Notes: generated by a model not told the origin, from the letters alone. Counted from the first letter of the stretch, positions 17,687 through 26,547 are shown. The stretch is 64,000 bases of DNA from Gammaproteobacteria bacterium (GCA_018813765.1 JAHJBC010000006.1:186001-250000), one strand, 5' to 3'. Made by a program: numbers and translations.

Positions 17687-18283
17687 ATGACTGATTCCGA
17701 TCAAAGTGCCAGAGATGCCGAGTATCTGGCCAAACTGCAGGACTACTACGCTGACTGGAAAAGCATCCCTTCCTATGCGTCGTTGTGCGATGTGTTCGGC
17801 ATCGCTTCCAAATCCTGGGTCAAGGCTATCCTTGACCGGCTGGTGAAAGCAGGCTTCATCGAAAAGACCCCGGACGGGGTGTTGATCCCGACCCGCGATT
17901 TCTTCGCACGCCCTTTGGCCGAATCCTCGGTGCAGGCGGGCATGCCGGTCGCGGTGACGGCCACCCAGGGCGATTACCACGTCATCGACGAGATGCTGAT
18001 CGACAAACCGTCCACCACCACGCTGATCACGGTGAAGGGAGATTCGATGATCGATGCGGGCATCCACGACGGCGATGTGGCGGTGGTGGAGAAGCGCAAT
18101 GTCGCCGGCGTCGGTGATGTCGTGGTGGCCATCGTGGACAACGAGTTCACCCTGAAGACGCTGGACAAGGAGCGCGGCCAGTATGTCCTGCGCCCCGCCA
18201 ACCCGGCCTACTCGGTGATACGGCCGCAAGGGTCGCTGGAGATATTCGGGGTGCTGGTGGGGCTGATCCGCAAATATAAATAG
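17687..18283 (+). CDS. lexA: LexA-type SOS repressor (S24 self-cleaving)
   Basis: A 198-residue repressor. The N-terminal winged-helix region (IPSYASLCDVFGIASKSWVK) is clearly diverged from E. coli LexA. The C-terminal S24 domain is intact: Ala-Gly cleavage site in SVQAGMPVAV, nucleophile Ser in VKGDSMIDAG and general-base Lys in FTLKTLD. DNA damage would activate RecA, trigger self-cleavage and derepress targets. The gene has its own promoter with two palindromic operators, consistent with autoregulation. GAGG precedes the ATG by 6 bases. No umuDC, imuAB or recA genes are adjacent. A UmuD-like or phage-type S24 regulator is less likely given the HTH and operators. Confidence 0.88.
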   Translation: MTDSDQSARDAEYLAKLQDYYADWKSIPSYASLCDVFGIASKSWVKAILDRLVKAGFIEKTPDGVLIPTRDFFARPLAESSVQAGMPVAVTATQGDYHVIDEMLIDKPSTTTLITVKGDSMIDAGIHDGDVAVVEKRNVAGVGDVVVAIVDNEFTLKTLDKERGQYVLRPANPAYSVIRPQGSLEIFGVLVGLIRKYK

Positions 18284-18286
18284 CGA

Positions 18287-18364
18287 AATTCGTCACACCG
18301 GCGAAGGCCGGTGTCCAGTTGATAAAATGCACTGGATTCCGGCCTTCGCCGGAATGACGAATTA
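18287..18364. repeat. Dispersed palindromic repeat (CCGGCGAAGGCCGG family), copy 1
   Basis: A long inverted repeat, beginning AATTCGTCACACCGGCGAAG and ending GGAATGACGAATT, with nested hairpins on both sides of a CCAG...CTGG centre. The same sequence recurs at 36479-36552 and 39888-40001 in the opposite orientation. It starts 3 bases after the lexA stop codon and could act as a transcript-end hairpin. Confidence 0.85.
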
Positions 18365-18445
18365 TTTATTCTCATCGTAATTCACGGGCGGATACCGGCC
18401 ATGGTTTGCTAAAATCGCACCCCGTTTGCAACCGGTACGCACACC

Positions 18446-19225
18446 ATGAACCCCACCCTCGTCTTCGACATCGAGACCATTCCCGACATCGCCGGGTTGC
18501 GTGCGCTGCACGAGCTCGACAGCGCGGTGAGCGACCGCGATGTGGCGGAAATGGCCTTCCAGATGCGCCGCCAGAAGACCGGCAGCGATTTCCTGCCGCA
18601 TCATCTGCAACGCGTCGCCGCGATCTCCTGCGTGCTGCGCGAAGGCGACAACTTCAAGGTGTGGACGCTGGGCGAGATCGATGAGGATGAAGGCAGCATC
18701 ATCAAGCGTTTCTTCGACGGCATCGAGAAATACACCCCGCAGATCATCTCTTGGAACGGCGGCGGCTTCGACCTGCCGGTGCTGCATTATCGCGGCCTCA
18801 TCCACGGCATCCAGGCACCGCGCTACTGGGATCAGGGCGAGGACGACAAAGACTTCAAGTGGAACAACTACATCAGCCGTTATCATTCGCGCCACCTCGA
18901 CCTGATGGACCTGTTGGCGATGTATACCGGCCGAGCCAATGCGCCGCTGGATGAACTGGCCAAACTCATCGGCTTCCCCGGCAAGCTGGGCATGGACGGC
19001 AGCAAGGTGTGGGACGCCTGGCAGCAAGGGCAACTGGCCGAGATACGCAACTACTGCGAGACCGACGTGGTGAACACCTGGCTGGTGTTCGCGCGCTTCC
19101 AGTTGATGCGAGGGCAGTTCACCAAGGCGCGTTACGAACAGGAAATCGAACTGGTGCGCAGCACCCTGGGGAAGTCCTCCGAGCCGCACTGGGCGGAATA
19201 CCTCGCGGCCTGGAACAAGGGGTAA
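18446..19225 (+). CDS. Predicted 3'-5' exonuclease related to the PolB proofreading domain
   Basis: A 259-residue DEDD-superfamily nuclease of the DNA_pol_B_exo2 (PF10108) type. Exo I is LVFDIETIPD, Exo II lies in SWNGGGFDLPVL, and Exo III lies in NYCETDVVNTW, giving the acidic residues for two catalytic metals. It has no polymerase domain, so it is a free-standing exonuclease, presumably acting in DNA repair or RNA/DNA end trimming. It follows lexA on the same strand after a repeat and a 160-base gap, but no SOS-type operator precedes it. A vanZ-like gene begins 3 bases after its stop. Confidence 0.9.
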   Translation: MNPTLVFDIETIPDIAGLRALHELDSAVSDRDVAEMAFQMRRQKTGSDFLPHHLQRVAAISCVLREGDNFKVWTLGEIDEDEGSIIKRFFDGIEKYTPQIISWNGGGFDLPVLHYRGLIHGIQAPRYWDQGEDDKDFKWNNYISRYHSRHLDLMDLLAMYTGRANAPLDELAKLIGFPGKLGMDGSKVWDAWQQGQLAEIRNYCETDVVNTWLVFARFQLMRGQFTKARYEQEIELVRSTLGKSSEPHWAEYLAAWNKG

Positions 19226-19228
19226 TCC

Positions 19229-19621
19229 ATGCTGCGCAAAGTCTGGCTGACCGCCGGGTGGCTGTGGGTTGCCATCGTGTTTTACCTGTCACTCATGCCG
19301 CATCCGCCCGAACCGGTTTCCTTCGAAGGGGTGGACAAGCTGGAGCATTTGGTCGCTTACGCCTGGCTCATGCTTTGGTTCTGTCAGGTCTACCTTGATC
19401 AAAAGATGCGCATGCGGTTATTTGTGGCGCTGGCCGCGATGGGGGTGGGTATCGAGATATTGCAAAGTATGGGTGGTTACCGCTATTTCGAGTATGCCGA
19501 CATGCTGGCCAATACCCTGGGGGTTGCGATCGGTTGGGGATCGGCGCAGGCCGGTCTTGGGAATATCCTGCGTGCGCTTGAGGGAATGACGGGATCGCGG
19601 GAGATTAGAGGTGAGCAATAG
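19229..19621 (+). CDS. VanZ-family membrane protein
   Basis: A 130-residue protein with four hydrophobic segments and the VanZ signature: [25 protein letters not shown] (histidine and glutamate conserved), and [18 protein letters not shown] near the C-terminus. VanZ-like proteins are linked to teicoplanin resistance in enterococci, but the role of the short proteobacterial forms is unknown. It starts 3 bases after the exonuclease gene, and its end overlaps the GTG of rlmD by 11 bases, so the three are probably co-transcribed. Confidence 0.85.
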   Translation: MLRKVWLTAGWLWVAIVFYLSLMPHPPEPVSFEGVDKLEHLVAYAWLMLWFCQVYLDQKMRMRLFVALAAMGVGIEILQSMGGYRYFEYADMLANTLGVAIGWGSAQAGLGNILRALEGMTGSREIRGEQ

Positions 19622-20930
19622 CAGTATGAATAACAACAGTGTAGTCGTTGAATCGCTGGATCACGAAGGTCGCGGCATCGCGCATGCCGACGGCAAGGTC
19701 ATCTTCATCGAAGGCGCACTGACCGGCGAGCGCGTGACCTATTCTTCCTATCGCAAGAAGAACAATTACGAGCAGGCCAAGGTCGAGCAGATACTGAAGC
19801 AGTCGTTCATGCGCGTGCAGCCGAAATGCGCGGTCTTCGGCGTTTGTGGCGGCTGTTCCATGCAGCATCTCGATCCGCGCGCGCAGGTCGCGGTCAAGCA
19901 GCGCGTGCTGGAAGACAATCTGCAGCGCATCGGCAAGGTCAAACCCGAAGTCGTATTGCCGCCGATCTATGGGCTGCCATGGGCTTATCGTCAACGCGCG
20001 CGCCTGTCGGTGCGTCATGTGCTGAAAAAGGAAAAGACACTGGTCGGCTTCCGCGAGCAGAACGGCAAATATGTCGCCGACATGCAGCACTGCGAGATAC
20101 TCACGCCCAAGATCGCTGCGTTGTTGCCGTTGCTGGGCGAACTGAACGAAAAATTCACCGCACGCGACATCATGCCGCAGATCGAAGTGGCGGTGGGCGA
20201 ACATGTGGATGTGCTGGTGCTGCGCATTCTGGCTGCGCTTACGCCGTCGGATGAGGCGCTGATTCGGGAGTTCGCCGACAAGCACCAGGTGCAGTTCTGG
20301 ACGCAGACCAAGGGCCCGGAGACCGTCAAGCCGTTCTATCCGCTTGATGCGCCGCAACTCAGCTACAGCCTGCCGGAATTCGGCATCACCATGCCGTTCG
20401 CGCCGACCGAATTTACCCAGGTGAACAGCGACATGAACCGCCTGATGTTGAGCCGCGCCATGCGTCTGCTTGATCCGCAGGCGCACGAGCGCATCGCCGA
20501 TTTCTTCTGCGGACTGGGCAACTTCACGCTGCCGATCGCGCGCAGCGGCGCGCAGGTGCTTGGAATCGAGGGCAGCGAGGCACTGGTGCGGCGCGCCAGA
20601 CAGAATGCCGAATATAACGGCTTGTCCGGCAACACGACATTCCAGATGATGAACCTGTTCGAGATCGATGAGGCCACGCTGGCGAAGTCGGGCCGCTTCG
20701 ACAAATGGCTGGTCGATCCGCCGCGCGACGGGGCGATCGAATTGATGAAATCCATCGGCGATGAGACCGGTCCGCGGCGCATCGTCTATGTCTCGTGCAG
20801 CCCGGCCACGCTGGCGCGGGACGCTGAAGTGCTGGTGCATGTAAAGGGATATGCGCTGAAAGCGGCGGGTGTGATGAACATGTTCCCGCAGACCTCGCAT
20901 GTGGAATCGATCGCTTTGTTCGAGCGGTAA
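19611..20930 (+). CDS. rlmD: 23S rRNA (uracil1939-C5)-methyltransferase RlmD
   Basis: A 439-residue SAM-dependent RNA methyltransferase of the RumA/TrmA family. The N-terminal TRAM domain ([19 protein letters not shown]) is followed by iron-sulfur cysteines ([10 protein letters not shown] and a later CEIL) that separate RlmD from TrmA. The Rossmann motif is [16 protein letters not shown]. The catalytic cysteine is in [12 protein letters not shown] and the Asp-Pro-Pro motif in VDPPRDG. The start is GTG at 19611 with GGGAG 7-8 bases upstream; ATG at 19626 is an alternative. It overlaps the vanZ-like gene. Confidence 0.93.
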   Translation: MSNSSMNNNSVVVESLDHEGRGIAHADGKVIFIEGALTGERVTYSSYRKKNNYEQAKVEQILKQSFMRVQPKCAVFGVCGGCSMQHLDPRAQVAVKQRVLEDNLQRIGKVKPEVVLPPIYGLPWAYRQRARLSVRHVLKKEKTLVGFREQNGKYVADMQHCEILTPKIAALLPLLGELNEKFTARDIMPQIEVAVGEHVDVLVLRILAALTPSDEALIREFADKHQVQFWTQTKGPETVKPFYPLDAPQLSYSLPEFGITMPFAPTEFTQVNSDMNRLMLSRAMRLLDPQAHERIADFFCGLGNFTLPIARSGAQVLGIEGSEALVRRARQNAEYNGLSGNTTFQMMNLFEIDEATLAKSGRFDKWLVDPPRDGAIELMKSIGDETGPRRIVYVSCSPATLARDAEVLVHVKGYALKAAGVMNMFPQTSHVESIALFER

Positions 20931-20950
20931 ACTGGAAAAGGAGTTCTTGG

Positions 20951-21415
20951 ATGGCGCGTTATGACGAATTGGTTGAGGAAGCGCTCACGCGCGTGAAAGA
21001 GATCATGCCGTGGGACTTGAGCCGCACTCTGGCCGCAGGCAGCAAGCCTGTTCTGCTGGATGTGCGCGAGGCGGTGGAGTTCGACCAGTTGCATATCCCC
21101 GGCTCGATCAACGTGCCGCGCGGGGTGCTGGAACAATCCTGCGAATGGGATTACGACGAGACCGTGCCGGAACTGGCTGCGGGGCGCGATCAGGAGATCG
21201 TGGTCATCTGCCGCTCCGGCAAGCGCTCGGTGCTGGCGGCGGATGTGCTGCAGAAGATGGGCTTCAGCAACGTCGTTTCGCTCAAGACCGGCGTGCGCGG
21301 CTGGAGCGATTACGAGCAGCCGATGACGAACGCGAGCAACGAAGAGCTGGATGCGGATGACGGCGATGTGCTGCTGGCGCCGCGAGTGCGGCTGCATCAG
21401 CGCAAACCGAAATAA
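20951..21415 (+). CDS. Rhodanese-domain protein
   Basis: A 154-residue single-domain rhodanese with the active-site loop CRSGKRS, whose cysteine would carry a persulfide, and the family block VLLDVREAVEFDQLHIPGSINVP. Such proteins move sulfane sulfur between donors and acceptors. The ~30-residue tail is acidic and then basic and outside the domain. A good AAAAGGAG lies 7 bases before the ATG. It follows rlmD after 20 bases and is closed by a terminator at 21430. Confidence 0.9.
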   Translation: MARYDELVEEALTRVKEIMPWDLSRTLAAGSKPVLLDVREAVEFDQLHIPGSINVPRGVLEQSCEWDYDETVPELAAGRDQEIVVICRSGKRSVLAADVLQKMGFSNVVSLKTGVRGWSDYEQPMTNASNEELDADDGDVLLAPRVRLHQRKPK

Positions 21416-21429
21416 TCCAGTATCTGGGC

Positions 21430-21459
21430 AAAAAAAAAGCGGCCGGAAGGCCGCTTTTT
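21430..21459. terminator. Bidirectional rho-independent terminator
   Basis: AAAGCGGCC and GGCCGCTTT form a perfect stem with GGAA as loop, flanked by an A-run on the left and a T-run on the right. It lies between the convergent rhodanese and Bax-inhibitor-like genes and can serve both. Confidence 0.9.
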
Positions 21460-21477
21460 CTTTGAAGCTTGCGATGC

Positions 21478-22167
21478 TTAATCGCGCTCGCCCGCAAACG
21501 CCATCAGCAGGCTGAGCAGATGGACGAACAGGTTGTAGATGTCCAGGTACAGGGCCAGTGTTGCCATCACATAATTGGTCTCGCCGCCGGTCACGATGCG
21601 GCTCACATCGAACAGGATGTAGGCGGAGAAGATCATCACGGCCATGGCGGAGATGGTCAGTGACAGCGCCGGAATCTGGAAGAAGAGATTGGCCAGTGAG
21701 GCGACGATCAGCAGGATCAGGCCGATGAACAGGAACTTGCCCATGAAGCTGAAATCCTTCTTGGTCACGGTGGCGATGGTGGCCAGCGCGAAGAAGATCA
21801 CGCCGGTGCCGCCTGCGGCCATGCCGACCAGTTGTGCGCCGTTCTTCAGGTGCAGGGCAACTTGCAGGATGGGGCCGAGGAACACGCCCGCGACAAAGGT
21901 GAAACCGAGCAGGGCGACGATGCCCCACACGCTGTTGCGCAGGGCGGTGACGGCGAACAGCATGCCCATCATCGCGGCGAACATCAGCAGCGAGGACATG
22001 ATCGGGCTTGCTGCCATGAATGACAGATCCATCGAGGTGCCGATGAACGCGCCGATGATGGTCGGTATCATGGTCAGCGACAGCATCATGTAGGTGTTGC
22101 GCAGGACCTTGTTCTGTTCGGTGGCAAGGGTTGAGGTCTGGGTTACAGCATGGCTTTCGTATTGCAT
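21478..22167 (-). CDS. Bax inhibitor-1/YccA family membrane protein
   Basis: A 229-residue protein with seven hydrophobic segments in the BI-1 (UPF0005) arrangement. Family blocks include LRNTYMMLSLTMIPTIIGAF near the N-terminus, FSAYILFDVSRIVTGGE and NYVMATLALYLDIYNLF with paired acidic residues near the C-terminus, which in BI-1 homologues take part in proton-sensitive calcium leak. In E. coli YccA interacts with FtsH. The gene stands alone, bounded by a terminator, and is preceded by GGAGGAAACC before the ATG. Confidence 0.92.
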   Translation of the reverse strand: MQYESHAVTQTSTLATEQNKVLRNTYMMLSLTMIPTIIGAFIGTSMDLSFMAASPIMSSLLMFAAMMGMLFAVTALRNSVWGIVALLGFTFVAGVFLGPILQVALHLKNGAQLVGMAAGGTGVIFFALATIATVTKKDFSFMGKFLFIGLILLIVASLANLFFQIPALSLTISAMAVMIFSAYILFDVSRIVTGGETNYVMATLALYLDIYNLFVHLLSLLMAFAGERD

Positions 22168-22348
22168 GGTTTCCTCCGGTGATCAGGGTTGTTTCAAAGA
22201 CGGGGGTGAGACTACAGAAGCAATGCGAAAGTTGCAACCTTGCCCGTTGGGAGTGCGTGGTATTTCGGGTATCATGCGCGGCGTTGGGAGCGTCCCGCGC
22301 GAGTATCCGAGCGGGATGTGCGACATGGTTCGCACTTCGAGCCCTTTG

Positions 22349-22456
22349 GGAGGTGTGGCCGAGCGGTTTAAGGCAGTAGTCTTGACCACATGGAGCGAAG
22401 CGGAATGTGGCGGTGGAGACTAACCTTCAGGTTATGTCGGAACCAAAACTACCGAG
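22349..22456 (+). pseudogene. Broken tRNA-Ser copy: 5' half, 59-nt insert in the anticodon loop, short 3' stub
   Basis: Bases 22349-22385 are identical to the first 37 bases of the complete tRNA-Ser at 22480, ending in the anticodon loop after CTTGA. Then come 59 unrelated bases (22386-22444) that contain a CCACAT/ATGTGG hairpin. The 12 bases at 22445-22456 (AAAACTACCGAG) match the 3' side of the anticodon stem again. After that the variable arm, T arm and acceptor 3' strand are missing, so no functional tRNA can form. It looks like a partial tandem duplication that has decayed or carries an insertion. Confidence 0.8.
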
Positions 22457-22479
22457 TCCAGGCCGGAGTAGTAGTATCA

Positions 22480-22569
22480 GGAGGTGTGGCCGAGCGGTTT
22501 AAGGCAGTAGTCTTGAAAACTACCGAGGATGAGAGTCCTCCGTGAGTTCGAATCTCACCGCCTCCGCCA
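22480..22569 (+). tRNA. tRNA-Ser (anticodon UGA)
   Basis: A 90-base class II tRNA. The acceptor GGAGGTG pairs with CGCCTCC, followed by discriminator G and an encoded CCA. The anticodon stem GTAGT/ACTAC encloses CTTGAAA with TGA at 22514-22516. The long variable arm (GAGGATGAGAGTCCTC) is typical of serine tRNA, and the T arm is GTGAGTTCGAATCTCAC. It lies in tandem with a broken copy 131 bases upstream. Confidence 0.97.
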
Positions 22570-22601
22570 GAACGTCAATTTGCAACCGTCAGGAGTGAAA
22601 A

Positions 22602-23165
22602 ATGCTGCGTAAAGTCCTTGCAATCTCTTTGTTGTCTGTAACTTCCATTACCGTCGCCGATACGCTGGACATTGGTCTGAGCGATTCGAGCGCCCAGTTC
22701 AAATACGGCGTTCCCGGCGGCCTTGCGGGCAAGTCAGAGGTGTATGCCGAGCTGATGTTCAATGACGTGAATAGCATCATTGGTGGTGTGGGTCTGCTGG
22801 TGGCGAACGATGAACTCAATGTGCCGGGCCTGACCATCGGTGCTGGCGCGAAGGCGGTGTTTGCCACCATCAAGGAGACGCCGACCAGGAAGAATGCCTC
22901 TGCGCTCGCTCTTGGCGCGCAAGTGCGCTATGAGTTGCCTGCCGAACGCAGGGTGGCTTTCGCAGGCGAACTCTATTTCGCGCCAAAGATCATCTCCTTT
23001 GGCGATGTCGATCGTTACCAGCAGTACGGCGCCCGTGCCGAGTTTTCCGTCTCGCCGCAGATGCAGGTCTACGCCGGCTATCGCCGCACCGCGTTCGACG
23101 TGAAGAATGGCGGCGAAGCGGTGCTGATCAACGGTCCGCACCTTGGAATGCAGCTTTCCTTCTGA
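22602..23165 (+). CDS. YfaZ-family outer-membrane protein
   Basis: A 187-residue exported protein: signal peptide VLAISLLSVTSITVA, then amphipathic beta strands such as YGARAEFSVSPQMQVYAGYR, ending in phenylalanine (GMQLSF) as outer-membrane barrels do. The pattern agrees with YfaZ, a small barrel of unknown role. The start ATG at 22602 has AGGAG 7 bases upstream. It begins 32 bases after tRNA-Ser and may be read from the same transcript. A small exported coiled-coil protein follows 16 bases downstream. Confidence 0.82.
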   Translation: MLRKVLAISLLSVTSITVADTLDIGLSDSSAQFKYGVPGGLAGKSEVYAELMFNDVNSIIGGVGLLVANDELNVPGLTIGAGAKAVFATIKETPTRKNASALALGAQVRYELPAERRVAFAGELYFAPKIISFGDVDRYQQYGARAEFSVSPQMQVYAGYRRTAFDVKNGGEAVLINGPHLGMQLSF

Positions 23166-23181
23166 TCCATTCCGGTGATCA

Positions 23182-23502
23182 ATGCTTAAAGCGATTCTGA
23201 TCTGTGCGGCATTCCTTGCCACGGCATCCCTGGCGCAAGCCAAGGATGTCTCGGCGCAGCAGGTCGGCGTGGAGTATGCACGCGAGAATCTGGAAAACGC
23301 CGAAAAGCAGCACAAGGCCAACCTGCAACAGGTGGCCGATTCCGAGAAGCAATTGGCCGCCGCGCAGAAGCGACTGGCTGAGACGCAAAAGCAACTGGAA
23401 GAGAACCGTCAGAAGTCGCAGGCTTCGAAAAAGGCCGTCGACGAAGCCAATGTGAAATTCCTCAAGGCGCAGGAACTGCTCGACAGGGCCTGGAAGGAAT
23501 AG
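23182..23502 (+). CDS. Small exported coiled-coil protein
   Basis: A 106-residue protein with a signal peptide (AILICAAFLATASLAQA) and a mature part of ~85 residues that is almost wholly charged heptads (EKQLAAAQKRLAETQKQLEE), predicting a long helix or coiled coil. It has no cysteine in the mature part and no lipobox, so it is probably free in the periplasm. It lies close behind the YfaZ-like gene and may support it. No family function is known to me. Confidence 0.75.
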   Translation: MLKAILICAAFLATASLAQAKDVSAQQVGVEYARENLENAEKQHKANLQQVADSEKQLAAAQKRLAETQKQLEENRQKSQASKKAVDEANVKFLKAQELLDRAWKE

Positions 23503-23529
23503 CGACGCCAGTGGCTCCTCCGCGCCGAC

Positions 23530-25317
23530 TCAGAATCCCAGCGCGCGCGCTCCCTGATAGAACACGAAGCTGACCAGCCAGGCCAGCGCCAGCGACCACC
23601 CCAGTGCAAACAGCGTATAACGCATGCTTTTCGACTCGCTGCGCAAGGTGGCGACGGCGGACAGGCAGGGCGTGTAGATCAGCGTGAACAGCATAAAGCT
23701 GTAGGCCTGCACCCAATCAAGTTGTTGTCCCAGCGCGCTGCCCAGCGCATCCCCGCCCAGACCATAGATCACCGCCAGCGAACCGATCACGATCTCCTTG
23801 GCAACGAAGCCGAAGATCAGCGCGATGGTGAGCTGTTCGTTGATGCCCAGCGGTGCAAACACCGGATCGAGGAAACTGCCGATCATGCCAGCCAGCGTGT
23901 CCGGGCTGGCGGGGGCGGCTGAGGGCGGCAGATTGGTGAGCAACCACACCAGCACCACGCCGGCGATGATGAATTTGGTGGCGCGCTGCAGGAAGTGACG
24001 CACCTCGAGCCAGCCGCGCATCAGCATCTGCTGCAGGGTGGGGAAGCGGTAAGGCGGCAGCTCCAGCACGAACGGCTCGCTATTCTGGAAGTTCTTCCGG
24101 AACAGCAACGCGGTGACGATGGCGGCGGCGAAGCTGAACAGGTACAGGCTGAACAGCACCACCGGCGCGGCCTGCGGAGAGAACAGCGCAGCAGTGATGA
24201 ATACGAACACCTGCAAGCGTGCCGAGCACAGCGAGAACGGAATCACCAGCATGGTGAGCAGGCGCAGCGAGCGCGAGCGCATCACCCGTGTGCCCATCAA
24301 CGCGGGTACGTTGCAGCCAAAACCCATCAGCAGCATCACGAAGCCGCGCCCGTCCAGCCCCATCTTCGCCATCAGCGCGTCCATCAGGAACGCCGCACGC
24401 GACAGGTAGCCGCTGTCTTCCACTATCGCCATGAACAGGAAGAACAGGATGATGATGGGCACGAAGGCCGCCACTGTGGCGACACCGTTGTAAACGCCGT
24501 CCAGCAACAAGCCGGAGAGCCAAGCGGGTGCCCCGGCGAGCGCCGGGTCGAGAGCGCTTTCACGCAACCAGTCCAGGGCTGCGCCCATGCCTTCCTGCAA
24601 CGGCTGGCCGAGCAGGAAGATGCCCTGGAACAGCAGGTACATGATGCCGAAGAAGATGGGTAATCCCAGCCACGGGTGCAGCATCACGCGGTCCAGCTTA
24701 TCGGACAGGTTCTCCGGCAGTTGCGCGGGAACCTGCACCGCACTCTTCATCACGCGCGCCATCTCGGATTCGATATGCTCGTCCTGCTCCAGTTGGCTGC
24801 GCAATTGCTCTGCCATGCCGGGAGTGGGGTAGCGCAGGGCTTTGGTGATCGCCTGCAGCGCCTCGAAATAGCCGGTGCCGTATTTGCCGCTGAGCAGGAA
24901 GATCGGTATGCCCAGCATCTCGGTCATCTTCTTGCTGTCGATGGTGATGCCGTATTTTTTCGCCTCGTCCACCATGTTGAGCAGCACCACGATGTTCATG
25001 TTGAGCTGTTTGAGTTGCAGCAGCAGGCTCATCTGGCGCTCGATCTGGGTCGCATTGAGAATTACCAGTGCGAGGTCGGGCACGTTGTCGTGCAGGAAAT
25101 GGCGCACCACTTGTTCGTCGTCGGAGAAACCATGCAGGTCGTAGATGCCGGGCAGGTCGATGATCTCCACCATATCGGAACCCAGCAGTATCTTGCCGCT
25201 GAGCAGGTCGACGGTGATGCCGGGCCAGTTGCCGACGCGCGCGGCGCCGCCGGTCATGCGGTTGAACAGGGTGGACTTGCCGGTGTTGGGCATGCCCAAT
25301 AAAGCGACGCGCTTCAT
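23530..25317 (-). CDS. feoB: Ferrous iron transport protein FeoB
   Basis: A 595-residue inner-membrane protein that imports Fe2+. The N-terminal G domain has P-loop GMPNTGKST, switch/G2 WPGITVD, DxxG in DLPGIYDL and a G4-type LLNMVDEAKK. The membrane part has two Gate repeats, including FGCNVPALMGTRVM and SLCSARLQVF, whose cysteines are conserved in FeoB. It is shorter than E. coli FeoB (773 aa), as in many betaproteobacteria. The start is ATG at 25317, overlapping the feoA stop as ATGA. The pair is driven by a Fur-box promoter upstream of feoA. Confidence 0.95.
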   Translation of the reverse strand: MKRVALLGMPNTGKSTLFNRMTGGAARVGNWPGITVDLLSGKILLGSDMVEIIDLPGIYDLHGFSDDEQVVRHFLHDNVPDLALVILNATQIERQMSLLLQLKQLNMNIVVLLNMVDEAKKYGITIDSKKMTEMLGIPIFLLSGKYGTGYFEALQAITKALRYPTPGMAEQLRSQLEQDEHIESEMARVMKSAVQVPAQLPENLSDKLDRVMLHPWLGLPIFFGIMYLLFQGIFLLGQPLQEGMGAALDWLRESALDPALAGAPAWLSGLLLDGVYNGVATVAAFVPIIILFFLFMAIVEDSGYLSRAAFLMDALMAKMGLDGRGFVMLLMGFGCNVPALMGTRVMRSRSLRLLTMLVIPFSLCSARLQVFVFITAALFSPQAAPVVLFSLYLFSFAAAIVTALLFRKNFQNSEPFVLELPPYRFPTLQQMLMRGWLEVRHFLQRATKFIIAGVVLVWLLTNLPPSAAPASPDTLAGMIGSFLDPVFAPLGINEQLTIALIFGFVAKEIVIGSLAVIYGLGGDALGSALGQQLDWVQAYSFMLFTLIYTPCLSAVATLRSESKSMRYTLFALGWSLALAWLVSFVFYQGARALGF

Positions 25318-25547
25318 GCTTTGCACACCTTGATCTTGGTGGCCTCGCCGCGGCGCAACATCACGTCGGTCGTGCCGACGCGCACCTGCAGGGGGCCGGA
25401 GAATGCCGCCTTGCGGATCAGTTCGACCTGCTTGCCGCTGCGGAATCCGAGTGCGAGCAGACGCTGATGCAAGGCCTCCTCGGCATGGATCGAAACTATC
25501 GTGGCGCTATCGCCGGGGTGCAGGGCGGAAAGGGGTGTTCCGTTCAT
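25314..25547 (-). CDS. feoA: Ferrous iron transport protein FeoA
   Basis: A 77-residue SH3-like protein (LHPGDSATIVSIHAEEALHQRLLALGF, then VRVGTTDVMLRRGEA) that assists FeoB at the membrane. I chose the ATG at 25547: its length equals that of E. coli FeoA, and longer starts run into the Fur box. ATG at 25559 (adding MSII) is possible. A start at 25604 is not, because the probable promoter lies at 25576-25604. Stop and feoB start overlap (ATGA). Confidence 0.9.
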   Translation of the reverse strand: MNGTPLSALHPGDSATIVSIHAEEALHQRLLALGFRSGKQVELIRKAAFSGPLQVRVGTTDVMLRRGEATKIKVCKA

Positions 25548-25563
25548 AATGATACTCATTCTC
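25545..25563 (-). promoter_or_regulatory. Fur box of feoAB
   Basis: Read on the minus strand, GAGAATGAGTATCATTATG matches the 19-bp consensus GATAATGATAATCATTATC at 15 positions. It covers the feoA start-codon region just downstream of the inferred transcription start, where bound Fe-Fur would block initiation or early elongation. Confidence 0.8.
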
Positions 25564-25575
25564 AATAATGAAGGC

Positions 25576-25604
25576 ATTATTCCACAGCAGATTTCTTTTG
25601 TCAC
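25576..25604 (-). promoter_or_regulatory. feoAB promoter, GTGACA-N17-AATAAT
   Basis: On the minus strand GTGACA (25599-25604) and AATAAT (25576-25581) are separated by exactly 17 bases, and TGTGG just upstream of the -10 adds a TG-like extension. The start point would fall near 25569, leaving a leader of only 10-22 bases that lies largely within the Fur box. Confidence 0.6.
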
Positions 25605-25671
25605 TCCGGGTTTTGGATGGTCGTCGTGATTGGGTTAGAATGCCGTTCCAATTTTTTTGCCGGTTATAAAC

Positions 25672-26547
25672 ATGATCCAGGGCAGTATTGTTGCAATCGT
25701 CACGCCGATGCTGGAGGACGACAGTCTCGATCTGGCGGCGTTTCGCGCGCTGATCGATTTCCATGTCGCCGAAGGGACGGACGGCATCGTGGTGGTCGGC
25801 ACCACCGGCGAATCCCCTACTGTGAACGTCGAAGAACATGAATTGCTCATTTCCGAGGCGGTGAAGCATGCTGCCGGGCGCATCCCCGTCATCGCCGGGA
25901 CCGGCGCCAATTCGACCAAAGAGGCCATTGAACTGGCTTCGTTCTCGAAAAAGGCGGGCGCTGATGCTTCGCTCACCGTGGTGCCCTATTACAACAAGCC
26001 TACCCAGGAAGGTCTGTACCGGCACTTCAAGGCCATCGCCGAGGCGGTGGATATGCCGCATATCCTGTATAACGTGCCGGGCCGCACCGGCGCGGACATG
26101 AGTAACGACACTGTGCTGCGTCTCGCGCAGATATCCAACATCGTCGGCATCAAGGATGCGACCGGCGGCATCGAACGCGGTAGCGACCTGTTGCAGCGCG
26201 CTCCGAAAGATTTCGCCGTCTACAGCGGCGACGATGCCAGCACGCTGGCGCTGATGCTGCTAGGCGCGCACGGCACCATCTCGGTGACCGCCAACGTCGC
26301 GCCGCGGCTGATGCACGAGATGTGCGCGGCGGCATTGAAAGGCGAGGTGGCCAAGGCGCGCGAGATCAATTTCCGCCTGCTCGGGCTGCATCGCAACCTG
26401 TTCGTCGAGGCCAACCCCATGCCGGTGAAGTGGGCGGTGGCGCGCATGGGCAAGATGAAGAACAACATACGCCTGCCGCTCACGCCGCTTTCCGAAAGCG
26501 CGCAACCGGCGGTGGAGGCGGCAATGCGTCAGGCAGGAGTCATTTGA
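25672..26547 (+). CDS. dapA: 4-hydroxy-tetrahydrodipicolinate synthase DapA
   Basis: A 291-residue class I aldolase that condenses pyruvate with aspartate semialdehyde in lysine and diaminopimelate synthesis. The catalytic residues are visible: Thr-Thr in [10 protein letters not shown], Tyr in LYNVPGRTG (Tyr133-type) and Schiff-base Lys in VGIKDATGG. The start is ATG at 25672; an in-frame TTG at 25657 adds five residues foreign to the family. The stop overlaps the ATG of bamC (TGATG), the same order as in E. coli. Confidence 0.95.
   Translation: MIQGSIVAIVTPMLEDDSLDLAAFRALIDFHVAEGTDGIVVVGTTGESPTVNVEEHELLISEAVKHAAGRIPVIAGTGANSTKEAIELASFSKKAGADASLTVVPYYNKPTQEGLYRHFKAIAEAVDMPHILYNVPGRTGADMSNDTVLRLAQISNIVGIKDATGGIERGSDLLQRAPKDFAVYSGDDASTLALMLLGAHGTISVTANVAPRLMHEMCAAALKGEVAKAREINFRLLGLHRNLFVEANPMPVKWAVARMGKMKNNIRLPLTPLSESAQPAVEAAMRQAGVI

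Noticed and set aside
22386-22444. A self-splicing intron in the first tRNA-Ser copy.
   Set aside because: 59 bases is too short for a group I intron, and the 3' half of the tRNA is missing, so splicing could not give a tRNA.
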